Part shown: positions 1-9,184 of the stretch, one piece after another | Position numbering within the stretch: the stretch's first letter is position 1 | Layout of the letters: each line of letters opens with the position of its first letter | Assembly: GCF_005234135.1 (NCBI RefSeq) | Contig: NZ_CP039964.1 | Coordinates: 1,240,001 to 1,304,000 of the forward strand | Direction of reading: 5' to 3' | Source: Pseudorhodobacter turbinis | GTDB taxonomy: Bacteria > Pseudomonadota > Alphaproteobacteria > Rhodobacterales > Rhodobacteraceae | Length of the DNA: 64,000 nt | Translations under genes and position numbers: made by a program | Notes under the pieces: generated by a model | What the model was told of the DNA's origin: nothing | Seen by the model: only the letters and a program-made list of their open reading frames with translations | The model's database searches: none

Positions 1-52
1 AAAACGTAATGCAAGCGCAAGCTAATATTTACAGAAATCTCGGAGTTTGATC

Positions 53-685
53 ATGAAACATTTCGCAACAGGACTATCTGACACCGTGCCGTTAGGAAAT
101 CTATCAAACACTCGGAAAATCAGATCAGATAAAGAGAAGATATTGGAAGAGTTTTCGTCGTGGTGCTCGGCACGCGGTTATTCCCAGACAGTCACGATGT
201 CGAACTATTTAGAGTTCAAGAAAGAGCTTTTGCGTTCACATTCTTCGGTGGCCGTCCGCGGAATCATGCGTCACCTCTATGACGAAGGGATTTTCGGCCC
301 CGATTTAGTCCTCAGGGATTTTCTGTTTGCAACTTTTCCGGACAGAAGGACACCGGAAGAAATGATGTTGGGCCCATGGTGGCCGCACATCCCTCGCATC
401 CTGGCGTCTAACATGGAGATATCCAATCGAAAGTTTGTCATTCGTGAACTGGATTGTTTCTTTCGCTGGAAGCAACGATCAGATGAAGTGTGCCCTTCAA
501 AACGGCTTCCCGAAGGCATTTTCGGAAAAAAATTGGCTCCGGCGACGATGTACCATCGCCTGACCCATCTTTGCCGCGGTCTCGACACGGTGCTACCGCG
601 GGACCAGGACTTGGTCAAATTGCGCAACCTTCAAAAGGAACTACGGCGCAAACTTCGGACATGCGCAAACCGACCCGACATCTGA
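53..685 (+). CDS. Hypothetical protein, 3' end replaced
   Basis: I do not recognise this roughly 210-residue basic protein. The start is ATG at 53, preceded by GGAG at 42-45; an in-frame TTG at 47 is less likely. The early part (charged helices, then a conserved-looking FGPDLVLRDFLFATF stretch) could be a SAM-like core-binding fold of a recombinase, but that is only an impression. From about 662 the DNA matches, out of frame, the end of the relaxase gene near 24375. The last nine or so codons are therefore foreign, and the native C-terminus is missing. It lies next to an integrase remnant in an island scar. Confidence 0.45.
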   Translation: MKHFATGLSDTVPLGNLSNTRKIRSDKEKILEEFSSWCSARGYSQTVTMSNYLEFKKELLRSHSSVAVRGIMRHLYDEGIFGPDLVLRDFLFATFPDRRTPEEMMLGPWWPHIPRILASNMEISNRKFVIRELDCFFRWKQRSDEVCPSKRLPEGIFGKKLAPATMYHRLTHLCRGLDTVLPRDQDLVKLRNLQKELRRKLRTCANRPDI

Positions 686-701
686 CGGGCCGGGGGTATG
701 A

Positions 702-1417
702 TCAGATCACGGCTGGTAACTTCTCGATGGCCGCCTGTAAGACAGCGGGCGGCGTAGGCTTGCTATAGGTGCGCTCATGGGTGTCTTTGCCCTCATGTCC
801 GACGATGTCTCGCAGCACCTTGTCGGTCACTTCCGGAACATGTTCCAACGTGCCCTGAACATAGTGCCGCAGGCTGTGGAACGACAGATCAGCACCTTCG
901 GCCCCAAAGGTTTTATCGACGATCTGGCGCATCCGGCGGCCAAGTTTGCGGCCATGTTTCCCCGTTGCAGGTTCGCGCAGGTCGGGGAACAGCTCGGCTT
1001 GCCCCTTGGCGCGGGCTGTTTCCACGAAATCCAGAAAACCCAACGCGATCAGACGGCTGTGGATCGGCACGAGCCGTTTTGACGATATGTTCTTGATCCG
1101 CCGCAACTCGGAATCTTCGATGTTCAGGCAGGGGATGCCATCGATTTCAACAATATCAGCGGGGGCTAAACCCGCGACCTCTTCACGGCGCGCGCCCGTA
1201 AAAGCGCCCAGCAAAGGCGTCCAATAGGTGCCGTTTTGATAGATATCGGGACCGGGGTCGGTCTGGTGATATTCTGACTTCGATCCAGACCAAACAGGAG
1301 ATTTGAACAGGCGGTGCAGATCTGCCTCGGTGAACGCCTGTTTCTTGTCGCAGTCGCGCACATTGTCCTTGCGGCGCAATTTGCCGGGTTTGAGCTTGGG
1401 ATTAACCGCAATCCCCT
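702..1417 (-). pseudogene. Tyrosine recombinase (island integrase), 5'-truncated remnant
   Basis: The reading is almost the same as the last 235-240 residues of the intact 597-residue integrase at 24415-26208, with a few substitutions. It keeps the catalytic-domain landmarks: FTGARREE (first Arg box), SFHSLRHY (HxxR box), GHEGKDTHERTYSK (second His and the Tyr nucleophile). Everything upstream of GIAVNPKL is gone because an IS3-family element begins at 1418. The DNA downstream (662-701) also matches the relaxase-integrase junction at 24375-24414. This is therefore a second, older copy of the same relaxase/integrase module. Without the N-terminal half it cannot recombine. Confidence 0.85.
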
Positions 1418-1488
1418 GGTAATCCCCCCCGAAAGTAAGGGGCTGCGGAAGTAGAATTTTCTCGGCAAGATGAACGAGGAGATTTTGA

Positions 1489-1752
1489 ATGAAAATGACC
1501 AGATATAGCGAACCCCAGATCCTTGCGATCCTGCGCCAAGCCGAAGGTGGTGTGCCGGTGGCCGAGCTTTGCCGTGAACATGGCATGAGCAATGCGTCGT
1601 TTTACAAATGGCGTGCGAAGTATGGTGGCATGGATGCATCCATGGTCAGCCAGATGAAAGCCATGGAGGAAGAGAACCGCAGGCTGAAGCGGATGTATGC
1701 AGATCTGAGCATGCAGGCGGACTTATTGAAGGAAGCCCTCGGAAAAAAGTAA
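1489..1752 (+). CDS. IS3-family transposase OrfA (IS407 type)
   Basis: This 87-residue protein has an N-terminal helix-turn-helix ([16 protein letters not shown] through [14 protein letters not shown]) and a C-terminal leucine-zipper-like helix, as in IS407-group OrfA. The gene ends at GGA AAA AAG TAA. The heptamer A AAA AAG (about 1743-1749) is a canonical -1 slippery site, placed to make the OrfAB fusion transposase with the frame that continues to 2576. OrfA binds the inverted repeats and limits transposition in this family. Confidence 0.9.
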   Translation: MKMTRYSEPQILAILRQAEGGVPVAELCREHGMSNASFYKWRAKYGGMDASMVSQMKAMEEENRRLKRMYADLSMQADLLKEALGKK

Positions 1753-2576
1753 CGGGGCCATCTCAGCGCCGCGAGATGGCCGAAACGGCGGTAGAGCGAC
1801 GGGGCGTCAGCATCGCGCTGGCGTGCCGGGCCTTCGAGGTCAGCGAGACCTGCTATCGTTACAGCCCGAAGCTGAAAGACGAGAACGAGGTGATCGCCGA
1901 TCTGCTGACAGGGCTGACGGATGCGCGCAAGACTTGGGGATTTGGCCTGTGTTTCCTGCATTTGCGCAACGTGAAGGGGCATCCGTGGAACCACAAGCGG
2001 GTCTACCGGATCTACTGTGAGCTGGAACTGAACCTGCGCATCAAGCCGCGCAAGCGGCTGAAACGGGAGAAGCCTGACGTTCTGGCGGTCCCGAACAGAC
2101 CGAATGTGACCTGGTCCATGGACTTCATGGCGGATCGCCTCGGCGACGGCAGGGCTTTTCGGCTTTTGAATGTGTTGGACGACTTCAACCGCGAAGGGCT
2201 GGGGATCGAGGTTGATTTCTCGCTCCCTGCCGAACGGGTCATCCGCAGCCTTGATCGCATTATCGAATGGCGCGGAAAACCGGGCACGATCAGGGTCGAC
2301 AATGGGCCGGAATATATCAGCGAAACACTGAGAAAATGGGCTGAGAAACATAGTGTTACGATCCAGCACATCCAACCCGGACAGCCCCAGCAGAACGCCT
2401 ATGTCGAGCGCTACAACCGGACGGTTCGGCATGAATGGCTGGATCAATACATCATCGAAAGCATCGAGGAGGCTCAGGATCAGGCCACACAATGGCTCTG
2501 GACATATAACAACGACCGCCCGAACATGGGCATCGGCGGCATCACACCCGCTATGAAACTGAAAATGGCCGCGTAA
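1608..2576 (+). CDS. IS3-family transposase OrfB frame (DDE integrase)
   Basis: This frame encodes the rve-type catalytic domain: SMDFMADRL (first Asp), [10 protein letters not shown] (second Asp) and [17 protein letters not shown] (catalytic Glu). It is expected to be expressed mainly as OrfAB by -1 frameshifting near 1746. Residues upstream of about KKVTGPSQ are therefore just the open frame and the native OrfB domain starts near 1750. It appears intact and is the same as the frame in the copy at 55798-56766. Confidence 0.88.
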   Translation: MACEVWWHGCIHGQPDESHGGREPQAEADVCRSEHAGGLIEGSPRKKVTGPSQRREMAETAVERRGVSIALACRAFEVSETCYRYSPKLKDENEVIADLLTGLTDARKTWGFGLCFLHLRNVKGHPWNHKRVYRIYCELELNLRIKPRKRLKREKPDVLAVPNRPNVTWSMDFMADRLGDGRAFRLLNVLDDFNREGLGIEVDFSLPAERVIRSLDRIIEWRGKPGTIRVDNGPEYISETLRKWAEKHSVTIQHIQPGQPQQNAYVERYNRTVRHEWLDQYIIESIEEAQDQATQWLWTYNNDRPNMGIGGITPAMKLKMAA

Positions 2577-2615
2577 GTTCTACAGATGCACCCCGTTAAA
2601 AAGGGGGCGATTACC

Positions 2616-2986
2616 CCTTGGTTTGGTCATGTGTATCACCCACGGAGCATAACGGGACCGACCTGCCGGGCGCAAGGGAGGATTTCCGCACATGGAGGCG
2701 AGCGACGTGAACGGCCCATTGCTGCCGTTGGCCACCACCTAACTATGCTGCGGTGCGGTCCGTTGAAGGAGACATTCGTGGATCGTGCAGCATTTTGTCG
2801 GCCAGAACGTCGGTCTGCGGACTTTTCTGACATTCGCCGCAAGTGCGCCAATGTCGGTTTCAGCGAACCGTTCAACAAACGGTGGCTTTTGGGAGGCTGT
2901 TTTGCGGTAGATAATGGTTTGTCACACAGCCATGGGTAGTTCAAGATGTAGCCCAACAACCTATTATCGACAAGAAAGGCTCACCG
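2616..2986. other. Intergenic stretch without a recognisable gene
   Basis: Between the IS right end and the glycosyltransferase-like gene I see no convincing coding frame, RNA or repeat. Short open frames exist on both strands but have no ribosome binding sites or family features. The boundary at 2616 is a rearrangement point, because the sequence does not continue the integrase found left of the IS. Confidence 0.5.
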
Positions 2987-3757
2987 ATGACGCAAAACAG
3001 CTTTCGTATTTTGCTATGTGCTGATGCAGGATTCTTTCATTTTCTGCCTTCGCTTGAAGAGAATATCCTCAAACGTCAGGGGGAATATCCCGTGATATAC
3101 GATTTGGGAATGACGCCAGCGCAAGTGGCATGCCTCAAGAGCGAGGTCATTAAAGTCACTCCGCCAGACCGCTATAAGCTCCAAGCTTCTAGTGGTGCTA
3201 TTAAAGCTACACATAAGCCGCGGTGCATTCAGCATTTTCTGGAGAATTACGCGCAAGATGTTTTGTATATAGACGCTGATGTCGTTGTTCTTGAAACAAT
3301 TTACTCCGATGAGTTCTTGGGTGGGGATCTCTGTGTTACGCCGCGCCACCCCATAGAACTGCGTTCACCGTCCCCCTTTCTAAACGGCACGCTGAACTCG
3401 GGCGTTATTTTTTTCAAGAACACCCCCGCCGTGCAGAAGGTCGTAAAATTTTGGGAGGCGGAATGCGGCATCGATGATAAAAGTGATCAAATGGCCCTTA
3501 GTGATGTTCTTGAGGATGCCGACATTAAGGCGGGCCCGGGGGTCGGTCATGCCCATGGATTGACAATTCAAAAGCTGCCGGCGGCTATTTATAATGACGT
3601 CAGTTGCTCAACTGGGAAACTGTGGCACTTCAAGAATGCGGGACGCCGATCCAGCAAGAAGAACAAGCGTGCGGCGACCATTTTCTTCGCTAACAACGCA
3701 CCTTGGTCTATGCATCTGTGGTTGTCATGTCAGCGCCGCTTCCGGGCACAGGCGTAG
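2987..3757 (+). CDS. Glycosyltransferase-like protein (GT-A fold, nucleotide-diphospho-sugar transferase)
   Basis: This 256-residue protein begins FRILLCADAGFFHFL. It has the YIDADVVVLE motif near residue 95, a DxD-type metal and nucleotide-sugar site typical of GT-A transferases such as GT8, followed by FLNGTLNSGVIFFKN, the usual NSG(V/L) segment after the DxD. A QMALSDVL stretch matches the D-Q-x-x-(F/L) helix of these enzymes. The start is supported by AGAAAGG upstream of ATG. The last 40 residues are basic and unlike the family, so the 3' end may be frameshifted. The gene is isolated and converges on the disrupted TIR gene. The sugar and acceptor cannot be inferred. Confidence 0.65.
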   Translation: MTQNSFRILLCADAGFFHFLPSLEENILKRQGEYPVIYDLGMTPAQVACLKSEVIKVTPPDRYKLQASSGAIKATHKPRCIQHFLENYAQDVLYIDADVVVLETIYSDEFLGGDLCVTPRHPIELRSPSPFLNGTLNSGVIFFKNTPAVQKVVKFWEAECGIDDKSDQMALSDVLEDADIKAGPGVGHAHGLTIQKLPAAIYNDVSCSTGKLWHFKNAGRRSSKKNKRAATIFFANNAPWSMHLWLSCQRRFRAQA

Positions 3758-4169
3758 CACCAAAAACGGTCGTTTTTGGAGCGCGTGCGCTGGCGGTCAA
3801 GGTCGAGTGCCTAGCTGATCGTGCCCCGTCAATCTCCCAATATCTAGGCGATCCCATCCACCGTTAAAAATTGGCGCTTTTTGCGGATCGTCAGAATAGA
3901 CCTTGACCAACTCGTCAAGTGGCACGCGATCTTCAATCCCAAGCATAGGAAACAAGCGCATAAGTTCTCGTGTCGATTGAGCTCGAGCAAATATCTCAAA
4001 CGGGCGATGGCCACGGGAGAGAAGATACATCGTAACCGGAAACCAGAAGTAGTAGGGTTCTGCGTGGAGCAGGCGGTGGCGCAGAAACAGAACAAAGTCA
4101 GTTTGTATTAGTTGTTCGAACCTAAATCTGAACCGCCCCTTGTTTGCCGGAGAGCGTTTGTTTCGAATG

Positions 4170-5075
4170 TTAGGCTGCTTTTTCATTTGGGTTCAAGGTT
4201 GCATAGAACATCTCCTCTGCTTCATGCGGCGTGACATATCCGATGGCACTGTGCAGGCGCTTGGTGTTGTACCAATCGACCCATTTCAGCGTTTCCCATT
4301 CAAGCTGGCCCATTGATTTCCATGGGCCGAGCAACTTTGTAACCTCAGTTTTGAACAGGCCAATGATGCTTTCAGCGAGGGCATTATCGTAGGAATCTCC
4401 CACGGTTCCGACAGATGGATCGATCCCAGCGTCCGCCAATCGCTCAGTGTATTTAATGGACAAATATTGAGATCCGCGGTCGGAATGATGTATCAACCCG
4501 CCGCCTTTTTCAGGGCTGCGCTGACAGATCGCCTGGTTCAAGGCATCGAGCACAAAGGCTGTTGTCATCGATGTTGAGACCCGCCAGCCGACGATCCTTC
4601 GAGAGAAGACGTCGACAACAAATGCGACGTAAACCATGCCCTGCCATGTGGAAACATAAGTGAAGTCACTGACCCAGAGCTGGTTTGGGGATTGTGCTTT
4701 GAATTCGCGGTTCACTTTATCGTCCGGACACGGCTGAGAGGCATCGGGGTTCGTCGTGATGACTGGCTTGCCGCGAACAACGCCCTGTAATCCCATAACT
4801 TTCATCAAGCGTTCGACAGTGCATCGGGCGATGTCCTTGCTCTCACGGCGCAGTTGGTGCCAGACCTTTCTGGCGCCATAGCGGCCACGACTTTCATCGT
4901 GAACGCGCCGGATTTCCACGCTGTCCGTTACGTCTTGGCGCGCCCTGTTTGAGGCGAGCCGGGGATCTCGTCTGATCGCCGAATTTGCATAGTAGGACGA
5001 TGGTGCGACCCGCAAAATCTTGCAGATCGACCCGACACCAAAGTCCGTGCGGTAATCTTCAATGAATGAAATCAT
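4170..5075 (-). CDS. IS3-family OrfB transposase, copy A
   Basis: A 301-residue DDE transposase catalytic subunit: helix-turn-helix-21 region at the N-terminus (VGSICKILRVAPSSYYA), then LWVSDFTYV (first Asp), IHHSDRGSQYLS (second Asp) and GDSYDNALAESIIGLFKTE (catalytic Glu). Full length, no stops. It is predicted to be active and is identical to the other two copies, so the three insertions look recent. Confidence 0.93.
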   Translation of the reverse strand: MISFIEDYRTDFGVGSICKILRVAPSSYYANSAIRRDPRLASNRARQDVTDSVEIRRVHDESRGRYGARKVWHQLRRESKDIARCTVERLMKVMGLQGVVRGKPVITTNPDASQPCPDDKVNREFKAQSPNQLWVSDFTYVSTWQGMVYVAFVVDVFSRRIVGWRVSTSMTTAFVLDALNQAICQRSPEKGGGLIHHSDRGSQYLSIKYTERLADAGIDPSVGTVGDSYDNALAESIIGLFKTEVTKLLGPWKSMGQLEWETLKWVDWYNTKRLHSAIGYVTPHEAEEMFYATLNPNEKAA

Positions 5076-5404
5076 TTCCTGAACGGGCGGTCGAGTTCCG
5101 CCTGAGCAAAATACGCAGAAGCCTTCTTCAGAATCTCATTTGCTTGGCGCAGTTCCCGAACCTCACGCTCAAGCTCTTTGATCCGGGCCTTCTCCTCACA
5201 GGTGGGACCGTTGCGGGCACCAGCATCGCGTTCAGACTGACGGCACCATCCCCGCAGGCTATCAGGAGCACAGCCCAGCTTGGGTGCAATTGCCTGATAA
5301 GCAGCATTGTCACTGCGATATTCCGAGCGTTGTTCATTGAAAAGCCGAACGCCGCGCGCGCGGAACTCAGCCGTATAAGACGGGATATGTTTGCGTTGTG
5401 TCAT
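5072..5404 (-). CDS. IS3-family OrfA, copy A
   Basis: A 110-residue OrfA: an N-terminal helix-turn-helix (YTAEFRARGVRLFNEQ ... APDSLRGWCRQSE) followed by a heptad-like helix ending ANEILKKASAYFAQAE, the usual OrfA C-terminus in this family. Its TGA stop overlaps the ATG of OrfB (ATGA), allowing coupling or frameshifted OrfAB. It is intact and identical in copies B and C. Confidence 0.92.
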   Translation of the reverse strand: MTQRKHIPSYTAEFRARGVRLFNEQRSEYRSDNAAYQAIAPKLGCAPDSLRGWCRQSERDAGARNGPTCEEKARIKELEREVRELRQANEILKKASAYFAQAELDRPFRK

Positions 5405-5801
5405 AAGGGTTATCCTTGGAGAGTTTTACTCTCCGGTAAACCCGGGGCGGTTCAATCCGCTTCCCGCAGCCCTTTCCTTGAGAAGATCAGCATGAAGCGA
5501 ATACCGCCTTAGTCCTAGTTGTTTGTTGCGATGGTCAAGGAGGCTGTCGTGAAAGGAAAACACGTCATAAGTTCCCACTGCGTTACCGCCGTTCTCTCCA
5601 CGCACGGTGTCGTAATAGGGTCGTCCAGCGATTGCATCGAATAGGTCAGAACGGCCATCAGTCATCGCAATTGTACAGAAATACAGCAAGAATTCGTGTG
5701 CAAAGAATTTGTAGTTATCGAAATCAAATTTGCGATACCTGAAGTGGTCCTGCTTTTCTGAACAGGTTTGCGGCTCAGCTAAGGTGCATCGGGGTTAAGT
5801 T

Positions 5802-6656
5802 TCATGCTGCTTGGTTCATCTGTATTGGGTCAAAGTATGCGTCGTCTGGTGTCCGTTTATCAAGCGCGGTGTGCGGCCGCTCGGCGTTGTAGAATTCGAG
5901 CCATTCGTCGATGACGCGTTTGGCTTGGAACCCGTCCTGCAATTCGTGCAGGTAGACAGCCTCCTGTTTCAGTGAACGCCACAGCCTTTCGATGAAGATG
6001 TTGTCGAGATAACGTCCTCGGCCATCCATTGATATTTTGATCTTGGCGTCGGTCAGGGTGGTGATCCAGGCCGTCCCTGTGAACTGCGATCCTTGGTCGG
6101 TATTCATTATCTCGGGTTTGCCGTATTCGGCGATGGCCTCCTTCAAAGCCTCGACACAAAAGCTGGCATCCAACGTATTCGAGAGCCGCCACGCCAGCAC
6201 CTTACGCGTCGCCCAATCCATGATTGCCACCAGATAAAGGAATCCGCGCCGGACCGGAATATAGGTGATATCGCTGCACCAAACTTGGTTTGGGCGCGTG
6301 ATTGGCAGTTTCCTCAGCAGGTATGGATAGATCGGGTGCTGGGGATGCTTCTTGCTGGTGTTTGGGCCCTTATAGATCGCCTGCAACCCCATAACGCCCA
6401 TCAAGCGGCGCACGCGGTGGCGACCAGCATGAAACCCGTTTCGCGGCAGGTAGGCTGCGATCTGGCGGCTGCCAAAGAACGGGTATTTCATGAACACCCG
6501 ATCGATTTCATTCATCAGCTTCAGGGTCTCGGCATTCACACCGACCGGCGCATAATACAACGATGACCGGCTGATCTTCAGAAGTTTACATTGCTTCGTC
6601 AGGCTCAGGTCAGTGCGATCAGCGTTGATCATAGCCTTGCGTTCAGACGGGCTCAT
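5802..6656 (-). CDS. IS3-family OrfB transposase, copy D
   Basis: A 284-residue catalytic subunit with SRSSLYYAPVG near the N-terminus, VWCSDITYIPV (first Asp), MNTDQGSQFTG (second Asp) and RGRYLDNIFIERLWRSLKQE (catalytic Glu). The DDE set is complete. It overlaps OrfA by 4 bp. It belongs to the same subgroup as the broken copy at 59116, which has lost the middle Asp. Confidence 0.92.
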   Translation of the reverse strand: MSPSERKAMINADRTDLSLTKQCKLLKISRSSLYYAPVGVNAETLKLMNEIDRVFMKYPFFGSRQIAAYLPRNGFHAGRHRVRRLMGVMGLQAIYKGPNTSKKHPQHPIYPYLLRKLPITRPNQVWCSDITYIPVRRGFLYLVAIMDWATRKVLAWRLSNTLDASFCVEALKEAIAEYGKPEIMNTDQGSQFTGTAWITTLTDAKIKISMDGRGRYLDNIFIERLWRSLKQEAVYLHELQDGFQAKRVIDEWLEFYNAERPHTALDKRTPDDAYFDPIQMNQAA

Positions 6657-6931
6657 CGCTTCAGCCCTTGTGACAAAAAATCGTTCTCCACCGCCAGCTT
6701 CCCGATCTTGGCATGAAGCTCTTTGACTTGGGCCTCGTTGTCTTCGACCTTCTTTGCCTTGTCGGAAAACACGCCGGTCAGGCCGTCAATTGCCTGACGC
6801 TTCCATGTCGTCACCTGCGTTGGGTGGATCTTGTGCTTGGCTGCAATCTCTTGCGCCGTCTTGTCTCCGCGAAGTGCCTCAAGCGCTACCGTGGCCTTAA
6901 ACTTGTCCGAAAAACTACGTCTCGTCGTCAT
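6653..6931 (-). CDS. IS3-family OrfA, copy D
   Basis: A 92-residue DNA-binding OrfA starting MTTRRSFSDKFKATVALEA, with a helix-turn-helix around AAKHKIHPTQVTTWKRQ and a coiled C-terminal helix ending KIGKLAVENDFLSQGL. It is intact and placed directly upstream of OrfB with an ATGA overlap. Confidence 0.92.
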   Translation of the reverse strand: MTTRRSFSDKFKATVALEALRGDKTAQEIAAKHKIHPTQVTTWKRQAIDGLTGVFSDKAKKVEDNEAQVKELHAKIGKLAVENDFLSQGLKR

Positions 6932-7345
6932 TTCTGTATCCTGTCGTCAATGCTGGATACATCTTAGCACGCTGTCTGAATTTGCCGGACCACTTCAACC
7001 TGCCACTCTCTGGCGTCGCGTGGAAATAGGGAATGAACCGTTCTAGAAAAGCGTGTAACGCATCTCCGTAACGGGTTTCAGGTTCTGCTCGAGCAATTGC
7101 ACGCACCAGCGTTATTACTTCATCCCTATATGGTAGAAATGAAGCGTAATTGCTTGATATTTCATCTGACAGTGGATCAGTTTCGACATTGATGCGGAAT
7201 GCCTCTAGCTGATCAGTCAGGGTTTCTAAGTACTCTTGCGTCGCGGCAAAGGCATGTGGTTTGCTATTTTGAACAGCATCCATTGCCCGACGGTGTGAAC
7301 CGCCCCGGGTTTACCGGAGAGTAAAACTCTCCAAGGATAACCCTT

Positions 7346-7678
7346 ATGACACAACGCAAACATATCCCGTCTTATACGGCTGAGTTCCGCGCGCGCGGCG
7401 TTCGGCTTTTCAATGAACAACGCTCGGAATATCGCAGTGACAATGCTGCTTATCAGGCAATTGCACCCAAGCTGGGCTGTGCTCCTGATAGCCTGCGGGG
7501 ATGGTGCCGTCAGTCTGAACGCGATGCTGGTGCCCGCAACGGTCCCACCTGTGAGGAGAAGGCCCGGATCAAAGAGCTTGAGCGTGAGGTTCGGGAACTG
7601 CGCCAAGCAAATGAGATTCTGAAGAAGGCTTCTGCGTATTTTGCTCAGGCGGAACTCGACCGCCCGTTCAGGAAATGA
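7346..7678 (+). CDS. IS3-family OrfA, copy B
   Basis: Identical to the 110-residue OrfA of copy A (helix-turn-helix plus C-terminal coiled helix). Ends by ATGA overlap with OrfB at 7675. Confidence 0.92.
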   Translation: MTQRKHIPSYTAEFRARGVRLFNEQRSEYRSDNAAYQAIAPKLGCAPDSLRGWCRQSERDAGARNGPTCEEKARIKELEREVRELRQANEILKKASAYFAQAELDRPFRK

Positions 7679-8580
7679 TTTCATTCATTGAAGATTACCG
7701 CACGGACTTTGGTGTCGGGTCGATCTGCAAGATTTTGCGGGTCGCACCATCGTCCTACTATGCAAATTCGGCGATCAGACGAGATCCCCGGCTCGCCTCA
7801 AACAGGGCGCGCCAAGACGTAACGGACAGCGTGGAAATCCGGCGCGTTCACGATGAAAGTCGTGGCCGCTATGGCGCCAGAAAGGTCTGGCACCAACTGC
7901 GCCGTGAGAGCAAGGACATCGCCCGATGCACTGTCGAACGCTTGATGAAAGTTATGGGATTACAGGGCGTTGTTCGCGGCAAGCCAGTCATCACGACGAA
8001 CCCCGATGCCTCTCAGCCGTGTCCGGACGATAAAGTGAACCGCGAATTCAAAGCACAATCCCCAAACCAGCTCTGGGTCAGTGACTTCACTTATGTTTCC
8101 ACATGGCAGGGCATGGTTTACGTCGCATTTGTTGTCGACGTCTTCTCTCGAAGGATCGTCGGCTGGCGGGTCTCAACATCGATGACAACAGCCTTTGTGC
8201 TCGATGCCTTGAACCAGGCGATCTGTCAGCGCAGCCCTGAAAAAGGCGGCGGGTTGATACATCATTCCGACCGCGGATCTCAATATTTGTCCATTAAATA
8301 CACTGAGCGATTGGCGGACGCTGGGATCGATCCATCTGTCGGAACCGTGGGAGATTCCTACGATAATGCCCTCGCTGAAAGCATCATTGGCCTGTTCAAA
8401 ACTGAGGTTACAAAGTTGCTCGGCCCATGGAAATCAATGGGCCAGCTTGAATGGGAAACGCTGAAATGGGTCGATTGGTACAACACCAAGCGCCTGCACA
8501 GTGCCATCGGATATGTCACGCCGCATGAAGCAGAGGAGATGTTCTATGCAACCTTGAACCCAAATGAAAAAGCAGCCTAA
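7675..8580 (+). CDS. IS3-family OrfB transposase, copy B
   Basis: Identical 301-residue DDE transposase to copy A, with all three acidic residues present (SDFTYV, HSDRGSQ, NALAESI). Intact. Confidence 0.93.
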   Translation: MISFIEDYRTDFGVGSICKILRVAPSSYYANSAIRRDPRLASNRARQDVTDSVEIRRVHDESRGRYGARKVWHQLRRESKDIARCTVERLMKVMGLQGVVRGKPVITTNPDASQPCPDDKVNREFKAQSPNQLWVSDFTYVSTWQGMVYVAFVVDVFSRRIVGWRVSTSMTTAFVLDALNQAICQRSPEKGGGLIHHSDRGSQYLSIKYTERLADAGIDPSVGTVGDSYDNALAESIIGLFKTEVTKLLGPWKSMGQLEWETLKWVDWYNTKRLHSAIGYVTPHEAEEMFYATLNPNEKAA

Positions 8581-9184
8581 CATTCGAAACAAACGCTCTC
8601 CGGCAAACAAGGGGCGGTTCAGTGCGCCGCGCTCGTGGCAAGCGTGATCGTCGCTTCATCTGATTTCAGGTAGGCTGGCGGACGCCCTACGTCTGGCTTC
8701 TTGTAAAGTGGCTTGTCAAAAATCCAACGGACAAGTTGCTCGAAGCTATCTGTCGCTCTGGTCAAATCCGTAAAATCAATAAAAATACGCGACGTATAGT
8801 AAGTAGGCAAGCAGGCGTTTCCGTGTTCATCCCGCTCAAACACAAGCGCGACGAACTTGCCTTCGTCTTCGCCACTATAGAGCTTTGGGGATATGATCTG
8901 CGCTTCGGTTCCTGCGCCACCAGAACGCTGATCTGATTTCTCAGCGTAAACTCGGTCAGAGACGATTATGACTTTCTGAATGTCTTTATCTGTAACCATC
9001 TGCTCCATAAAAGCAGTGGACTCTTGGCCCTCGCGCAGATCCCACTTGTCAAGGATTGCATCAACTCCAGCCGAACGAAGGTCGGTCGCAAGATCTAAGA
9101 CCCGAGCTTCATGGTCGGGGCTACTCCAACTGTAGGAGATAAATGAACCGCCCCTTGTTTGCCGGAGAGCGTTTGTTTCGAATG

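Larger units (their letters stand above)
1418..2615 (+). mobile_element. IS3-family (IS407-type) insertion sequence, copy 1
   Basis: The element is 1198 bp with imperfect inverted ends beginning GGTAATC (left 1418, right end complement at 2615). The copy at 55759-56956 has the same length and encodes the same proteins. Flanks are CCCT on the left and CCTT on the right, so there is no true 4-bp duplication. The left flank is integrase sequence and the right flank is unrelated, so an adjacent deletion or recombination between copies followed insertion. Confidence 0.9.
4129..5454 (-). mobile_element. IS3-family insertion sequence, copy A (1326 bp)
   Basis: Ends are TGAACCGCCCC inverted repeats, flanked by a perfect 3-bp duplication ATC (4126-4128 and 5455-5457). 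It encodes OrfA and OrfB overlapping at ATGA. Copies B (7296-8621) and C (9144-10469) have the same length and the same predicted proteins. This copy splits the TIR/SEFIR gene after the codon for Ser-Gly in AAGSG. Confidence 0.95.
5740..6997 (-). mobile_element. Second IS3-family element, copy D (1258 bp)
   Basis: A different IS from copies A-C. Its ends share TGAAGTGGTCC as inverted repeats (5740 on the left, complement ending at 6997) and a perfect ACC duplication flanks it (5737-5739, 6998-7000). It interrupts the TIR/SEFIR gene between ESGR and YRKF. A decayed relative lies at 59116-59827. Confidence 0.93.
7296..8621 (+). mobile_element. IS3-family insertion sequence, copy B (1326 bp)
   Basis: Same element as copies A and C but in the opposite orientation. 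It has TGAACCGCCCC ends and a perfect GTG target duplication (7293-7295, 8622-8624). It interrupts the TIR/SEFIR gene at the His codon of TSAAH. Confidence 0.95.

Noticed and set aside
53..685. In-frame fusion of the first gene to the relaxase C-terminus
   Set aside because: The shared DNA from about 662 is read in a different frame from the relaxase, so it is a chance run-on and not a fusion protein.
2586..2939. 117-codon open frame after the IS407-type element
   Set aside because: It begins inside the IS end, has no ribosome binding site and no recognisable protein features.
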